Counted from the stretch's first letter, positions 20,033-28,027 are shown. The stretch is 64,000 nucleotides of DNA from Pseudobacillus wudalianchiensis (GCF_001685015.1 NZ_MAYT01000003.1:52762-116761), one strand, 5' to 3'. Translations and numbers: made by a program. Notes: generated by a model not told the origin, from the letters alone.

Positions 20033-20048
20033 GTTTCCACCTCATAAG

Positions 20049-21011
20049 TTATATTTTTAAAACTAATTTTTCTTCCTTGGCTCTTGAACAGCATGTCAAT
20101 ATCATATTTTTTTGTTTTCTTTCTTCATCGCTGAAAAAGATATCTCGATGATCAACTTCCCCCGCAACGACATCAACTTCACATTGTCCGCACCCTCCAG
20201 CTTTGCAAGAATATGGAGCTTCGATGCCTGCATCAAGCAATGCTTCTAATAGGGTTTGCTCAGGACTTACTTCTATTACTGTGTTGCTATTCACTATTTC
20301 TACTAAAAATGGATTGTTTTCTCCACCTGCAGCTGCAAATAGCTCAAAGTGAACAGATTTTTCAGGATATCCATAGGATAGGGCTGCTTCCTTATATTCA
20401 GTAACCATAGAAACAGGGCCACAGAAGTAAACATGGCTGCCAATTCTTTGATTCTTCATCGTTTCAGGAGTCATGCGTACAGGCTCATCACTTCTTGAGA
20501 AGTAGAAAGTACATTTGCCTGGATACTTTTCATTTAAGTAATCATAAAAAGCACACTGTTCCTTTGTTCGAGCTGCATAATGAAGTTCAAATGTTTTCCC
20601 TTGAGCTTCTAGTTCCGTCATCATGGTTAAGAATGGAGTAATCCCGATTCCAGCGGCGTAAAACACATGATGTTTAGCATGAAAACCTAACGTAAAGTGG
20701 TTTTTTGGAAAACTCGTTTTAACGGTATCACCCACCTTTACGTGATCGTGCCAGTAAACGGACCCTCCTCTTGAATTTGGATCACGATTAATAGAGATAG
20801 AGTAGTGAGTACGATCGGTTGGATCGCTGACAAGAGAATAGTCCCTTTCAAGGGTTTTATCTCCCTGGTTCACATATGTAGTAATATGCGCACCGCCGGT
20901 AAACGCTGGTAATAATTTCTGATCGGAAGGGTAAAGATAAAAACGTTTAACGCTTTCCGTTATTTGCTCTATCTTCCCCACATTCATTTCTATATTTCCA
21001 TATACTCTCAT
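20049..21011 (-). CDS. PDR/VanB-type oxidoreductase: reductase component of the oxidative N-demethylase
   Basis: 320 aa. FMN domain with the RDYSLVSD motif near residue 60, an NAD-binding domain with YFCGPVSMV near 205, and a C-terminal plant-type [2Fe-2S] ferredoxin with YSCKAGGCGQC (C-x4-C-x2-C) and the final Cys in LTCCS. The domain order FMN-NAD-2Fe2S is that of phthalate dioxygenase reductase. It should pass electrons from NAD(P)H to the heme subunit two genes upstream. ATG at 21011 sits correctly after GAGGTGA; the GTG nine bases earlier lies in the ribosome site. Confidence 0.92.
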   Translation of the reverse strand: MRVYGNIEMNVGKIEQITESVKRFYLYPSDQKLLPAFTGGAHITTYVNQGDKTLERDYSLVSDPTDRTHYSISINRDPNSRGGSVYWHDHVKVGDTVKTSFPKNHFTLGFHAKHHVFYAAGIGITPFLTMMTELEAQGKTFELHYAARTKEQCAFYDYLNEKYPGKCTFYFSRSDEPVRMTPETMKNQRIGSHVYFCGPVSMVTEYKEAALSYGYPEKSVHFELFAAAGGENNPFLVEIVNSNTVIEVSPEQTLLEALLDAGIEAPYSCKAGGCGQCEVDVVAGEVDHRDIFFSDEERKQKNMILTCCSRAKEEKLVLKI

Positions 21012-21054
21012 AACCTTCACCTCAGTCCTTTCTTCATTGTGTATAAAAATTGTG

Positions 21055-21552
21055 TTAATTAGGGATGAATGGATATCCTATATAACCTTTGCGAACTTTG
21101 GAGAAAAACGGGCCAACCTCCATATAAGCATTGCAATGTGTACACTGGACCTCATCATCATAGTTGATTTCACTCTTTTGATAACATTTCATACAATAAA
21201 TGTAACGTCTTTTAGGGCCATAGATAATTGTCTGAATTTCATCTTCTGTGAAACCGGCTTCTATCGCTTCAGCAAAAACAGCGGCAGCATGATCCCAGTC
21301 CGAAGCAATGTATAGATGAGTCCCCATTTTTTGACTATAAAGCAGAGTGCGCAGGGCTTGAAGGTCGATGGAATCTCCAATTTCAAAGTGCTCATATTCA
21401 AGCTCTTCTTGTGTATCTTTAGCTAAAACTTGTTTGACATCGCTTACAGCCTTTTGATCGTAAATAATAAGATGCTTTTTCCTTTTATCATTAAAGGCAA
21501 GTTTTTCTTTAATGGTTTCTGATTGATCATATAATACCGGGCTACTATACAA
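21055..21552 (-). CDS. Dimethylamine monooxygenase subunit DmmA-family protein
   Basis: 165 aa. The N-terminal part looks like a flavodoxin or Rossmann-like alpha/beta domain (KKHLIIYDQKAVSDV...). The C-terminus (about 118-165) is a small zinc-ribbon domain with CMKC and CTHC followed by GPFFSKVRKGYIGYPF, the conserved tail of the DmmA-like family. In the heme-dependent N-demethylase systems this subunit accompanies the DUF3445 enzyme and the PDR-type reductase, exactly as here. It starts 26 bp after the DUF3445 gene. Its precise role is not established to my knowledge. Confidence 0.8.
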   Translation of the reverse strand: MYSSPVLYDQSETIKEKLAFNDKRKKHLIIYDQKAVSDVKQVLAKDTQEELEYEHFEIGDSIDLQALRTLLYSQKMGTHLYIASDWDHAAAVFAEAIEAGFTEDEIQTIIYGPKRRYIYCMKCYQKSEINYDDEVQCTHCNAYMEVGPFFSKVRKGYIGYPFIPN

Positions 21553-21578
21553 AGTACTCCTCCCTTTCTTCTTGGTTT

Positions 21579-22553
21579 TTATTTCACTTTTAAACTATCA
21601 ATCAAGTTTTTAAGATACTCAACCGACTGAGGTAAAAATGGTGCCATCCCTTTATACTCCGCCATATAATCTGGAATATCTGCAAGATTAAAATAAGTGA
21701 TCTCTAGCCATTCTGGTCTCAGCACCAGGTCTTCCAATGGGAGAAACTGAGTGTCAAGGACAAATAAGATAGCATTACTTCGCGGCATACGGACGAACCA
21801 TTGCTCTTCTACCCGAAGGTGAACAAGCTCTCCTGCATTTTCTGCTGTGACCTTCTCTCTTTCAGGTCCCCAAATATCCATTGTTTCATAGTTAACATCC
21901 CAACGATCTGCCATAAGGTTCCAGTTTACTCTTGTTCTTGGTGCTCCTGGTTCAATCGTTAATAAGAACTTTCTGATTCTGTCCGTCAGTTCTACGCCAT
22001 CTCGACTAACAAATGGTACTGGCCCATGTATTTCATTAAATGACATTCCAAGATTCCAGTGTGGTGAAAATAATGCCGCAAAGGACTCTTGAGCGACTTC
22101 TAGATAGAAATTATCGTCTCTATTCACCATCAACATATAGTCATGGTGAAAATGACGGCCAATCATATCATAAGGCTCTAGTGAAATGCTTGATTCATCG
22201 CCAAAAATGAAGGTTTCTTTTTCTCCAAGAATATGGTTAGAAAAAGTCCATTGATCTCCATTTTTTTCAATACTGAAGTGTTCAGGATATTTATCTACTG
22301 CCAGATCAATTATTAACTCAACGAATTCCCATTGCATTTCCATCGTGTGTGGGAATGATTGATAGCGAACTTCTGGCTGCTCTTCCAGCAATTCGCGTTT
22401 ACGTTTTATTTGAGCCTGATACTCAGGAGTAATTTTCATAAAGTTTACTTTATCTTCACCTAACGCCACTAAATCGTTGGAATAACGATATGTCTTGTTT
22501 TTGTAATTGGTAAATGGGAATGTAAACATATCAAGATTTGTTGATTTAAACAT
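21579..22553 (-). CDS. Heme-dependent oxidative N-demethylase catalytic subunit (DUF3445, PAS-fold)
   Basis: 324 aa, DUF3445 family. Family landmarks are the N-terminal TFPFTNYKNKTYRY, the central SPHWNLGMSFNEIHGPVP and the arginine-rich GAPRTRVNWNLMADRWDVNY. A homologue from Pseudomonas mendocina was shown to use a heme-binding PAS fold for oxidative N-demethylation, releasing formaldehyde. Expected reaction: a methylated amine plus O2 and reducing equivalents gives the demethylated amine plus formaldehyde. The substrate here (dimethylamine or another N-methyl compound) is unknown. Good ribosome site (AAAGGAGGAAAT). It lies between a hemA paralog and the DmmA-like gene, with short spacings throughout. 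Confidence 0.87.
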   Translation of the reverse strand: MFKSTNLDMFTFPFTNYKNKTYRYSNDLVALGEDKVNFMKITPEYQAQIKRKRELLEEQPEVRYQSFPHTMEMQWEFVELIIDLAVDKYPEHFSIEKNGDQWTFSNHILGEKETFIFGDESSISLEPYDMIGRHFHHDYMLMVNRDDNFYLEVAQESFAALFSPHWNLGMSFNEIHGPVPFVSRDGVELTDRIRKFLLTIEPGAPRTRVNWNLMADRWDVNYETMDIWGPEREKVTAENAGELVHLRVEEQWFVRMPRSNAILFVLDTQFLPLEDLVLRPEWLEITYFNLADIPDYMAEYKGMAPFLPQSVEYLKNLIDSLKVK

Positions 22554-22593
22554 CTAGATTTCCTCCTTTTTAATGAAAAGAATTTTCTTGTTA

Positions 22594-23934
22594 TTAGCTT
22601 CCTGTGTTTTGCAGCAACTGATGCGAAAAGGAATGATTCCTATCAAAGTCAAAGTTCAATTCACTCTCTAATTCAAATATTCTGGAAATTAACTTTAGAT
22701 ATTCATCCCTTTTTTCGTAGTTTTCCTCTTGCAAAGCGATCTCTTTCATCATAAGAATCGGCTGGCGAATGAATTGATTGGAAATCATTTTTGTATATTT
22801 CAAAATAACCTGCTTTTCTTTTTCAGATAGGTTAGGTGATTTATTTTGAATATGTTTCATGGCCTCTGCTTGGATATTCGAAGCTTTTTCTTGCAGTTCT
22901 TCGATAAGAGGTACAACGGCTAATGTTTTTTTCCAATCATTAAATTCAAACAATTCCTTTGTTATCATCCGTTTTATCTTATTGGCTTCTGTTAATCTTT
23001 GCTGTGTGTTTGATTCAATAACACCATGTAAGTGATCCACATCGTATACATAGGTATTTTCTAGTTCGCCAATTCTTGGGTCTATGTTTCTTGGAACTCC
23101 AAGATCGATAATAGTAAGCGGACGTTCTCTTCTTCGTGTAAGATTCATTACATCTGTTACATCCAGTAAGTAATTGTTCTTATCGATGGAGCAAATAACT
23201 AAATCGACTTCTTCTAACAATTGTAAATACTCATCTAGAGGGTAAACGTTTCCATTATAAGGTGCAGCTAACTTCTCTGCTTTATCTAATGTTCGATTCA
23301 CGAAAATCAGTTGGTTGCATCCTGCTTCCTTCAAATGCTGGGCAGCTAACTTGTTCATCGTTCCTGCACCAATCAATAAGACTTTTTTCTGTTTTAACTG
23401 AGGAATTTTCCTTTTTAACATTTGGATGGCTGCATAACTGATGGAAACCGCTTGTTTTCCAATGTCCGTTTGAGTATGTGCTCTTTTCCCAAGCGTTATG
23501 GCTTGTTGGAAAAGACGATTGAAAAGTTCACCAGTGCTTCCAGAGTTCAGGCTATCCAGAAACGCTCGTTTCACTTGCCCAAGGATTTGAGTTTCCCCTA
23601 TAACTAAGGAATCTAAGCCGCAAACCACTGTAAACAAATGAGTAACAGCTTCATCATTTACTTTGACATAAACAACACTTTCGGCTATGTGATGATATTT
23701 GGTTACTTTTTTCAGCAATTTCTCTTTTAATAATCTTTCTGCCAAATACAGATTATCTGTAGCCGCGTAAATTTCAGTTCTGTTACATGTACTGAGCACT
23801 AAACATTCTTTGATGATAGGATTAGATATTAATTTGCGTTCGATATCTTTTTTCTCAAGCGCATCAAAGTGAATCTGTTCCCTTATAGTTAGAGGAGCAT
23901 TCTCATGATTTAGTCCGATTACCAAGATAGTCAA
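22594..23934 (-). CDS. hemA: Glutamyl-tRNA reductase, first gene of the N-demethylase operon
   Basis: 446 aa. Reduces glutamyl-tRNA(Glu) to glutamate-1-semialdehyde, the committed step of 5-aminolevulinate and heme synthesis. Starting at the TTG at 23934, which follows AAAGGGGGG, the catalytic Cys in LSTCNRTEIY becomes Cys50, the canonical position; the open frame extends nine codons upstream with no ribosome site. Other landmarks: GETQILGQVKRA, the NADPH-binding GAGTMNKLAAQHL and the C-terminal dimerisation helices. No hemC, hemD, hemB or hemL follow, so this is not the housekeeping hemAXCDBL cluster. It is instead locked into the operon of a heme enzyme. The classic HemA is regulated by heme-dependent proteolysis through its N-terminus, whose lysines are not evident here. 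Confidence 0.93.
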   Translation of the reverse strand: MTILVIGLNHENAPLTIREQIHFDALEKKDIERKLISNPIIKECLVLSTCNRTEIYAATDNLYLAERLLKEKLLKKVTKYHHIAESVVYVKVNDEAVTHLFTVVCGLDSLVIGETQILGQVKRAFLDSLNSGSTGELFNRLFQQAITLGKRAHTQTDIGKQAVSISYAAIQMLKRKIPQLKQKKVLLIGAGTMNKLAAQHLKEAGCNQLIFVNRTLDKAEKLAAPYNGNVYPLDEYLQLLEEVDLVICSIDKNNYLLDVTDVMNLTRRRERPLTIIDLGVPRNIDPRIGELENTYVYDVDHLHGVIESNTQQRLTEANKIKRMITKELFEFNDWKKTLAVVPLIEELQEKASNIQAEAMKHIQNKSPNLSEKEKQVILKYTKMISNQFIRQPILMMKEIALQEENYEKRDEYLKLISRIFELESELNFDFDRNHSFSHQLLQNTGS

Positions 23935-24022
23935 TGTATCCCCCCTTTCAATAAATTTCATGTGCTGAGTAAATGAGCAGCAAAATTGTTTACTACATTT
24001 TCTCTACTCTTAGTCTAGTATT

Positions 24023-24039
24023 TGCAATATTTGTGCCAA
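24023..24039 (-). promoter_or_regulatory. Sigma-54 (-24/-12) promoter of the hemA-demethylase operon
   Basis: TTGGCACAAATATTGCA on the minus strand: GG and GC elements are exactly 12 bp apart, with the full TGGCAC and TTGC core. Start of transcription is expected near 24012, giving a 78-base leader to the hemA TTG. Upstream on the same strand two TTGAAAT half-sites lie about 21 bp apart (24095-24130 region) and could be activator sites. Confidence 0.85.
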
Positions 24040-24143
24040 ACGTTTTTTGTGAAGAAAACCGTGATAAATCAGGTTTTATAATTTTTAAATGGCTATAGTC
24101 AATTTCAATTTTTAAATTTTATTTCAAAAATAAAATTTCTGAG

Positions 24144-25568
24144 TTAAACAGCATTGTTGCTTTTGGAGGGTAAAGAACTTTTACTAGTGTCCCGATCTAC
24201 ACTATAAGAAAAAAAGTATTTAGCCGAAATGTAATAGCAGATCCCTGCAGCAAAGTATGCTGGAATACCGGCGGAAATATAATAGAACAAGCTGCTTGAA
24301 GTATCTAGTACAGGATTGTATAGGCTCCAGTATACAGCTGTACCAACTATAAAGCTTACAATGGCAGATGGGTTTACTCCCTTCCAGTAATAATAACTTC
24401 CGTTTGTATCATAGAGGTCTCTAATGGAAACTTTCTGCTTTTTCACAAAGAAGAAATCAGAAATGACGATTCCTCCAAATATCGCCATGATATATGAAAT
24501 TACTGTAATAAAAGATCCGAAAGCATCGTAAAAAGATGCACTTAGTAATAGTAAGACTGTTGGGATAGCTGTTGCCATGGCAACAGACCAAGATTTCTTT
24601 GGAAAAACCGTTTTAAAACTAATAGCTTGTGAATACATAAGAAAAGTTCCGGCCGTGATATTTCCAAGAGTAAGCAATAAAAGACCAATAATTCCGATCC
24701 ATGTGCCTCCGATCGCGAACATCCAATCTGTTGGATCTAGTGAAGCAACTACTAATGCAGCCAGGGCTCCTAGTATGACAGCGACGTTGACAATGATGCC
24801 ATAGCTGAAAAAGCCGGCTTTAAATGCAGATTTCTCACTTTTGGCAAGTCTGCTGTATTGACCTAGATAAGGAAGCCAAGAAAATCCAAGTCCAATGTTT
24901 ATTTCTAAAGCGGTGATCATTGAACGAGCGTGATCCTCATAGGATTCAGCTGGAGATAAAGAGAATATTTTATCTAATCCCTGTCCAAACATTAAAAGAG
25001 CTATGAGCCCTAAAGTCATCAGTAAAATAGCTGGTACGCCTAATAAGTTAAACTTACGCATGACCAGAGGTCCCTGAAAAGTAATAAAAAATACAATCGC
25101 AAAGATAATGATGGCAAAGAAAGGGGCTCCAGTTGTTCTCGAAGTAAAAAACTCTGGAAGGCCAGCTACAGAAGCAATCTTCACTAATGCCTGCCCTGCC
25201 ATAAAGAAAGCAATTGACATATAACCGATCGTAAGGAACATGAAGATGAAATAAAAGATATTTGATCCTAAGTATCCTAACGCGCTGCGAAAACCAATAA
25301 ATGTATCCACTCCATACCTAGCAAAAAGAAGGATGATAGGTGCAATTAATAGGAAAGGCAATGCATTCCCAAATAAAATCGATGCAATAGCTTCTTTAGC
25401 GCTAAGCAGCATCCCGGTATATCCGCCTACAAGTATACAGATACAAGAAATACCGATTCCCACTTGAATAAGAACCAAATCCCAAAAACCAAACACACGA
25501 TCACTTTTTTGTGCAGGCAGAAATCCAAAAGCCACATCTTTTGAAATAGCGGAATTTTCTTTACTCAT
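24144..25568 (-). CDS. NCS1-family cytosine/purine/hydantoin-type permease
   Basis: 474 aa, about twelve membrane helices. N-terminal FGFLPAQKSDRVFGFWDLVLIQVGIGI is typical of nucleobase-cation-symport-1 transporters, which take up cytosine, allantoin, hydantoins and related N-heterocycles by Na+ or H+ symport. The C-terminus is a polar Ser/Lys tail. Strong ribosome site (GGAGG). It follows a small membrane protein gene driven by its own -24/-12 promoter, just before the demethylase operon. It probably imports the compound that is demethylated or a related nitrogen source; this link is inference. Confidence 0.85.
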   Translation of the reverse strand: MSKENSAISKDVAFGFLPAQKSDRVFGFWDLVLIQVGIGISCICILVGGYTGMLLSAKEAIASILFGNALPFLLIAPIILLFARYGVDTFIGFRSALGYLGSNIFYFIFMFLTIGYMSIAFFMAGQALVKIASVAGLPEFFTSRTTGAPFFAIIIFAIVFFITFQGPLVMRKFNLLGVPAILLMTLGLIALLMFGQGLDKIFSLSPAESYEDHARSMITALEINIGLGFSWLPYLGQYSRLAKSEKSAFKAGFFSYGIIVNVAVILGALAALVVASLDPTDWMFAIGGTWIGIIGLLLLTLGNITAGTFLMYSQAISFKTVFPKKSWSVAMATAIPTVLLLLSASFYDAFGSFITVISYIMAIFGGIVISDFFFVKKQKVSIRDLYDTNGSYYYWKGVNPSAIVSFIVGTAVYWSLYNPVLDTSSSLFYYISAGIPAYFAAGICYYISAKYFFSYSVDRDTSKSSLPSKSNNAV

Positions 25569-25663
25569 TTTAACCTCCAGATATTTTCATTTAGCAGGTT
25601 GCAAGTACCTAACCTGGTTATCGATCATTGAAAGCGTATACAAAATTTCCAATAAAATGTCAT

Positions 25664-25864
25664 CTAGAAAATAACAAATAACAAAAATGCGGAAATGACT
25701 CCTATTATTGCAAGCTCAGGAACGACATCAACGATCCCCATTTTTTTAGTATCAGATTCTTCTTTCTCATAATGCTCAATCCTTTCATGAAGGTCGGTAT
25801 ACAAGTTCCTGACAAATGCATCTGTAGACATCATGTTTTTTTCAATCATGCTTTCTCTTTTCAA
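25664..25864 (-). CDS. Small single-pass membrane protein ahead of the NCS1 transporter, 66 aa
   Basis: A charged N-terminal half is followed by one C-terminal helix (ELAIIGVISAFLLFVIF) ending at the stop codon. The TTG start follows GAGGGG with good spacing and lies 36 bases behind the predicted sigma-54 transcription start. It is therefore the first gene of the transporter operon, 95 bp ahead of the permease. No family recognised. Position and topology suggest an accessory subunit of the permease. Confidence 0.6.
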   Translation of the reverse strand: MKRESMIEKNMMSTDAFVRNLYTDLHERIEHYEKEESDTKKMGIVDVVPELAIIGVISAFLLFVIF

Positions 25865-25910
25865 AATATCCCCTCTTCACTCATTTGAATATTTAATCTA
25901 TTTAGATTAT

Positions 25911-25927
25911 TGCAATTTGTATGCCAA
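25911..25927 (-). promoter_or_regulatory. Sigma-54 (-24/-12) promoter of the transporter operon
   Basis: TTGGCATACAAATTGCA on the minus strand, GG to GC spacing exactly 12 bp. It shares TTGGCA and ATTGCA with the second promoter at 24023-24039. Predicted transcription start is near 25900. Confidence 0.8.
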
Positions 25928-25983
25928 TTGACAATCCTTTATAAATCTAGAATTGAGCAAACAGGGAATTTCATTTATGAATT

Positions 25984-26001
25984 TTTCATTCAAAGTTGAA
26001 A
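25984..26001. promoter_or_regulatory. Candidate upstream activator site 1 (inverted repeat)
   Basis: TTTCATTCAAAGTTGAAA. Identical in 16 of 18 positions to the repeat at 26111-26128, and centred about 92 bp upstream of the predicted start of the transporter promoter, a usual distance for sigma-54 activators. A partial third copy (TTTCATTTATGAA) begins near 25969. Confidence 0.55.
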
Positions 26002-26110
26002 ATGATTTGAAAAGAAAGAGTAAAAAGGACAATCGAACTTTGTATCATGCTCAATTGAATCTCATTACAAACACAAATTTCAGAAAATAATTAATTTGCA
26101 TTTGTTAGAT

Positions 26111-26128
26111 TTTCATTTAAAATTGAAA
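26111..26128. promoter_or_regulatory. Candidate upstream activator site 2 (inverted repeat)
   Basis: TTTCATTTAAAATTGAAA, TTTCA-N8-TGAAA as in site 1. The two centres are 127 bp apart, close to twelve helical turns. It also lies 28 bp before the regulator gene, so autoregulation is possible. Confidence 0.55.
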
Positions 26129-26155
26129 TAACTTCAGAGAAACATCGAAAAGGGA

Positions 26156-28027
26156 GTGATTAACATTTATAGCACGATGGTGGACGTTTTACAGTCAGCT
26201 CTTTTGAATATATACGATGAACTTATTATTACTGATACTCAGGGAAAAATAATCGAAAATTTCGGAAACATTGAAATAGTGCGGAAAGATAAACCTGATT
26301 TGGTCGGCATGAATTTATTTAACATTGAAAAAAAAGTCTTTTATGATGAATCATCTCTAGAAGATTTACTTAATGGAGATAAAAGATCTGTTATTCATAC
26401 GGCTTGGAATAACCAAAGAATCCTTATTACTTGTTACCCAGATCATAATAAGGAGTATTACACATGGGGACTTAAAGCTCTTTCAAGAAGCGATAATATT
26501 TTGATGGAAAATACTTTAGAGGATGAAATTGATTTTTCTAAAGCGCTTACAAAAGATATTTCCAGGTTATTTATTGTGAAAAGTCAAAAAATGATGGACG
26601 TTTTAAGTACTGTTGAAATGGCTGCAAAGGTTTCATCATCCGTTCTTTTATTGGGAGAGTCCGGCGTAGGTAAAGAGGTAATAGCGCGGGCCATTCATGA
26701 TCTAGGTACTAGAAAAAGCAAGCCATTTATTGCAGTAAACTGCGGGGCCATTCCTGAAAATCTATTGGAAAGCGAACTATTTGGTTATGAGGAAGGGGCC
26801 TTTAGCGGCGCCAAGAAGGATGGTGCACCTGGCAAATTTGAACTTGCAAATAAGGGAATCATTTTTCTCGATGAAATTGGGGAGATGCCGCTTAGCCTTC
26901 AGGTTAAATTACTAAGAGTTCTGCAGGAAAGAGAAGTTACTCGGTTAGGGAGTTCGAATGCCGTTAAACTTGATATCCAAATCATCGCAGCGACGAATAA
27001 AGATATTAAAAGCTTAGTGAATAAAGGGACATTCAGGGAAGATCTTTACTATCGTTTAAATGTTATTCCTATCAACATCCCTTCATTAAGGGAAAGGATT
27101 GAAGAGCTTCCTTACTTAATTAGTTTCTTTTTGCATAAGTATAATACTATGTATGATCGGACCATCGAAATTAATCAAGATGCAATCGACTTCATGTCGA
27201 TCTATGAATGGCCAGGTAACATTAGACAGCTTGAAAATACGATTGAGAGAATTGTTGTTACGAGTAAAAATCCAATAGTAGATGCTTCCTCAGTTCAAGC
27301 ATTTGTCCCATTTGAACAAGAAGTTATTAAATCTCCACCCCTGTTTAATCATCTTATGCCCCTTCAAGAAGCCATCGATCTTGTAGAAGAGCAGTTAATT
27401 ACTATGGCTATGGAAAAGTATAAATCTATTAAACTAGCATCCAAGGTGCTAGATGTCAGCCAGCCCACGATGAGCAGAAAGTATAGAAAAATTTTAACAA
27501 AATTGTCGGAACAGAATATAGTACCATCTGCTAAAAGAGACATTCTTGAAAACCAGCTAAATAACCGATTGCGTTCCGTAGCTATAGCGACAGCGGCCAT
27601 CATACAGCCCGAAGAAGTCAGTGAATTAAAAAGAGATCCATCATTTTCAAATCCTATTTTTCAAAAGCTTCAAAGCCAGCTTACCATGATCAGAAAACAG
27701 GAAGGTGGCATTAAATGGGCCTTTATCTTTGATATGCTTGAAAATAAAAAGTTCAGGACTCTGGTTGCAGACAAAGACTTTATTATGAATCCTGGAGAAT
27801 CATATGAATCCTCTCCTGAATTCATTAAAGTAGCTACTAATGCAGTGAAAGGAAGAGTTGAAGTAACTCCGATATATAAAGACATTTATGGAGAATGGAA
27901 AACAAGCCTTGCACCAGTAATAGACGACACAGGCAATGTCATTGCCTTAATTGGCTATGATTATAGTAAGGAATATATTGAGTCTGAATTAGGTAAGATG
28001 GGAAAAGTTCTGAAGATTAATATTTAA
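26156..28027 (+). CDS. Sigma-54-dependent transcriptional activator with N-terminal PAS-like and extra C-terminal sensor domain
   Basis: 623 aa. PAS-like domain in residues 12-108; AAA+ domain about 140-375 with Walker A GESGVGKE (167-174), the sigma-54 loop GAFSGA (214-219, a Ser variant of GAFTGA) and Walker B IIFLDEIG; HTH about 424-447 (IKLASKVLDVSQPTMSRKYRKIL). Unusually, about 150 residues follow the HTH (468-610) and resemble a Cache/PAS-type sensor (IFDMLENKKFRTLVADKDF...IDDTGNVIALIGYDYS) without any membrane helix. Transcribed away from both -24/-12 promoters and surely their activator. The start is uncertain: GTG at 26156 overlaps the AAAGGGAG ribosome site, the first ATG is at 26177, and an in-frame ATT at 26165 has the best spacing. 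Confidence 0.9.
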   Translation: MINIYSTMVDVLQSALLNIYDELIITDTQGKIIENFGNIEIVRKDKPDLVGMNLFNIEKKVFYDESSLEDLLNGDKRSVIHTAWNNQRILITCYPDHNKEYYTWGLKALSRSDNILMENTLEDEIDFSKALTKDISRLFIVKSQKMMDVLSTVEMAAKVSSSVLLLGESGVGKEVIARAIHDLGTRKSKPFIAVNCGAIPENLLESELFGYEEGAFSGAKKDGAPGKFELANKGIIFLDEIGEMPLSLQVKLLRVLQEREVTRLGSSNAVKLDIQIIAATNKDIKSLVNKGTFREDLYYRLNVIPINIPSLRERIEELPYLISFFLHKYNTMYDRTIEINQDAIDFMSIYEWPGNIRQLENTIERIVVTSKNPIVDASSVQAFVPFEQEVIKSPPLFNHLMPLQEAIDLVEEQLITMAMEKYKSIKLASKVLDVSQPTMSRKYRKILTKLSEQNIVPSAKRDILENQLNNRLRSVAIATAAIIQPEEVSELKRDPSFSNPIFQKLQSQLTMIRKQEGGIKWAFIFDMLENKKFRTLVADKDFIMNPGESYESSPEFIKVATNAVKGRVEVTPIYKDIYGEWKTSLAPVIDDTGNVIALIGYDYSKEYIESELGKMGKVLKINI

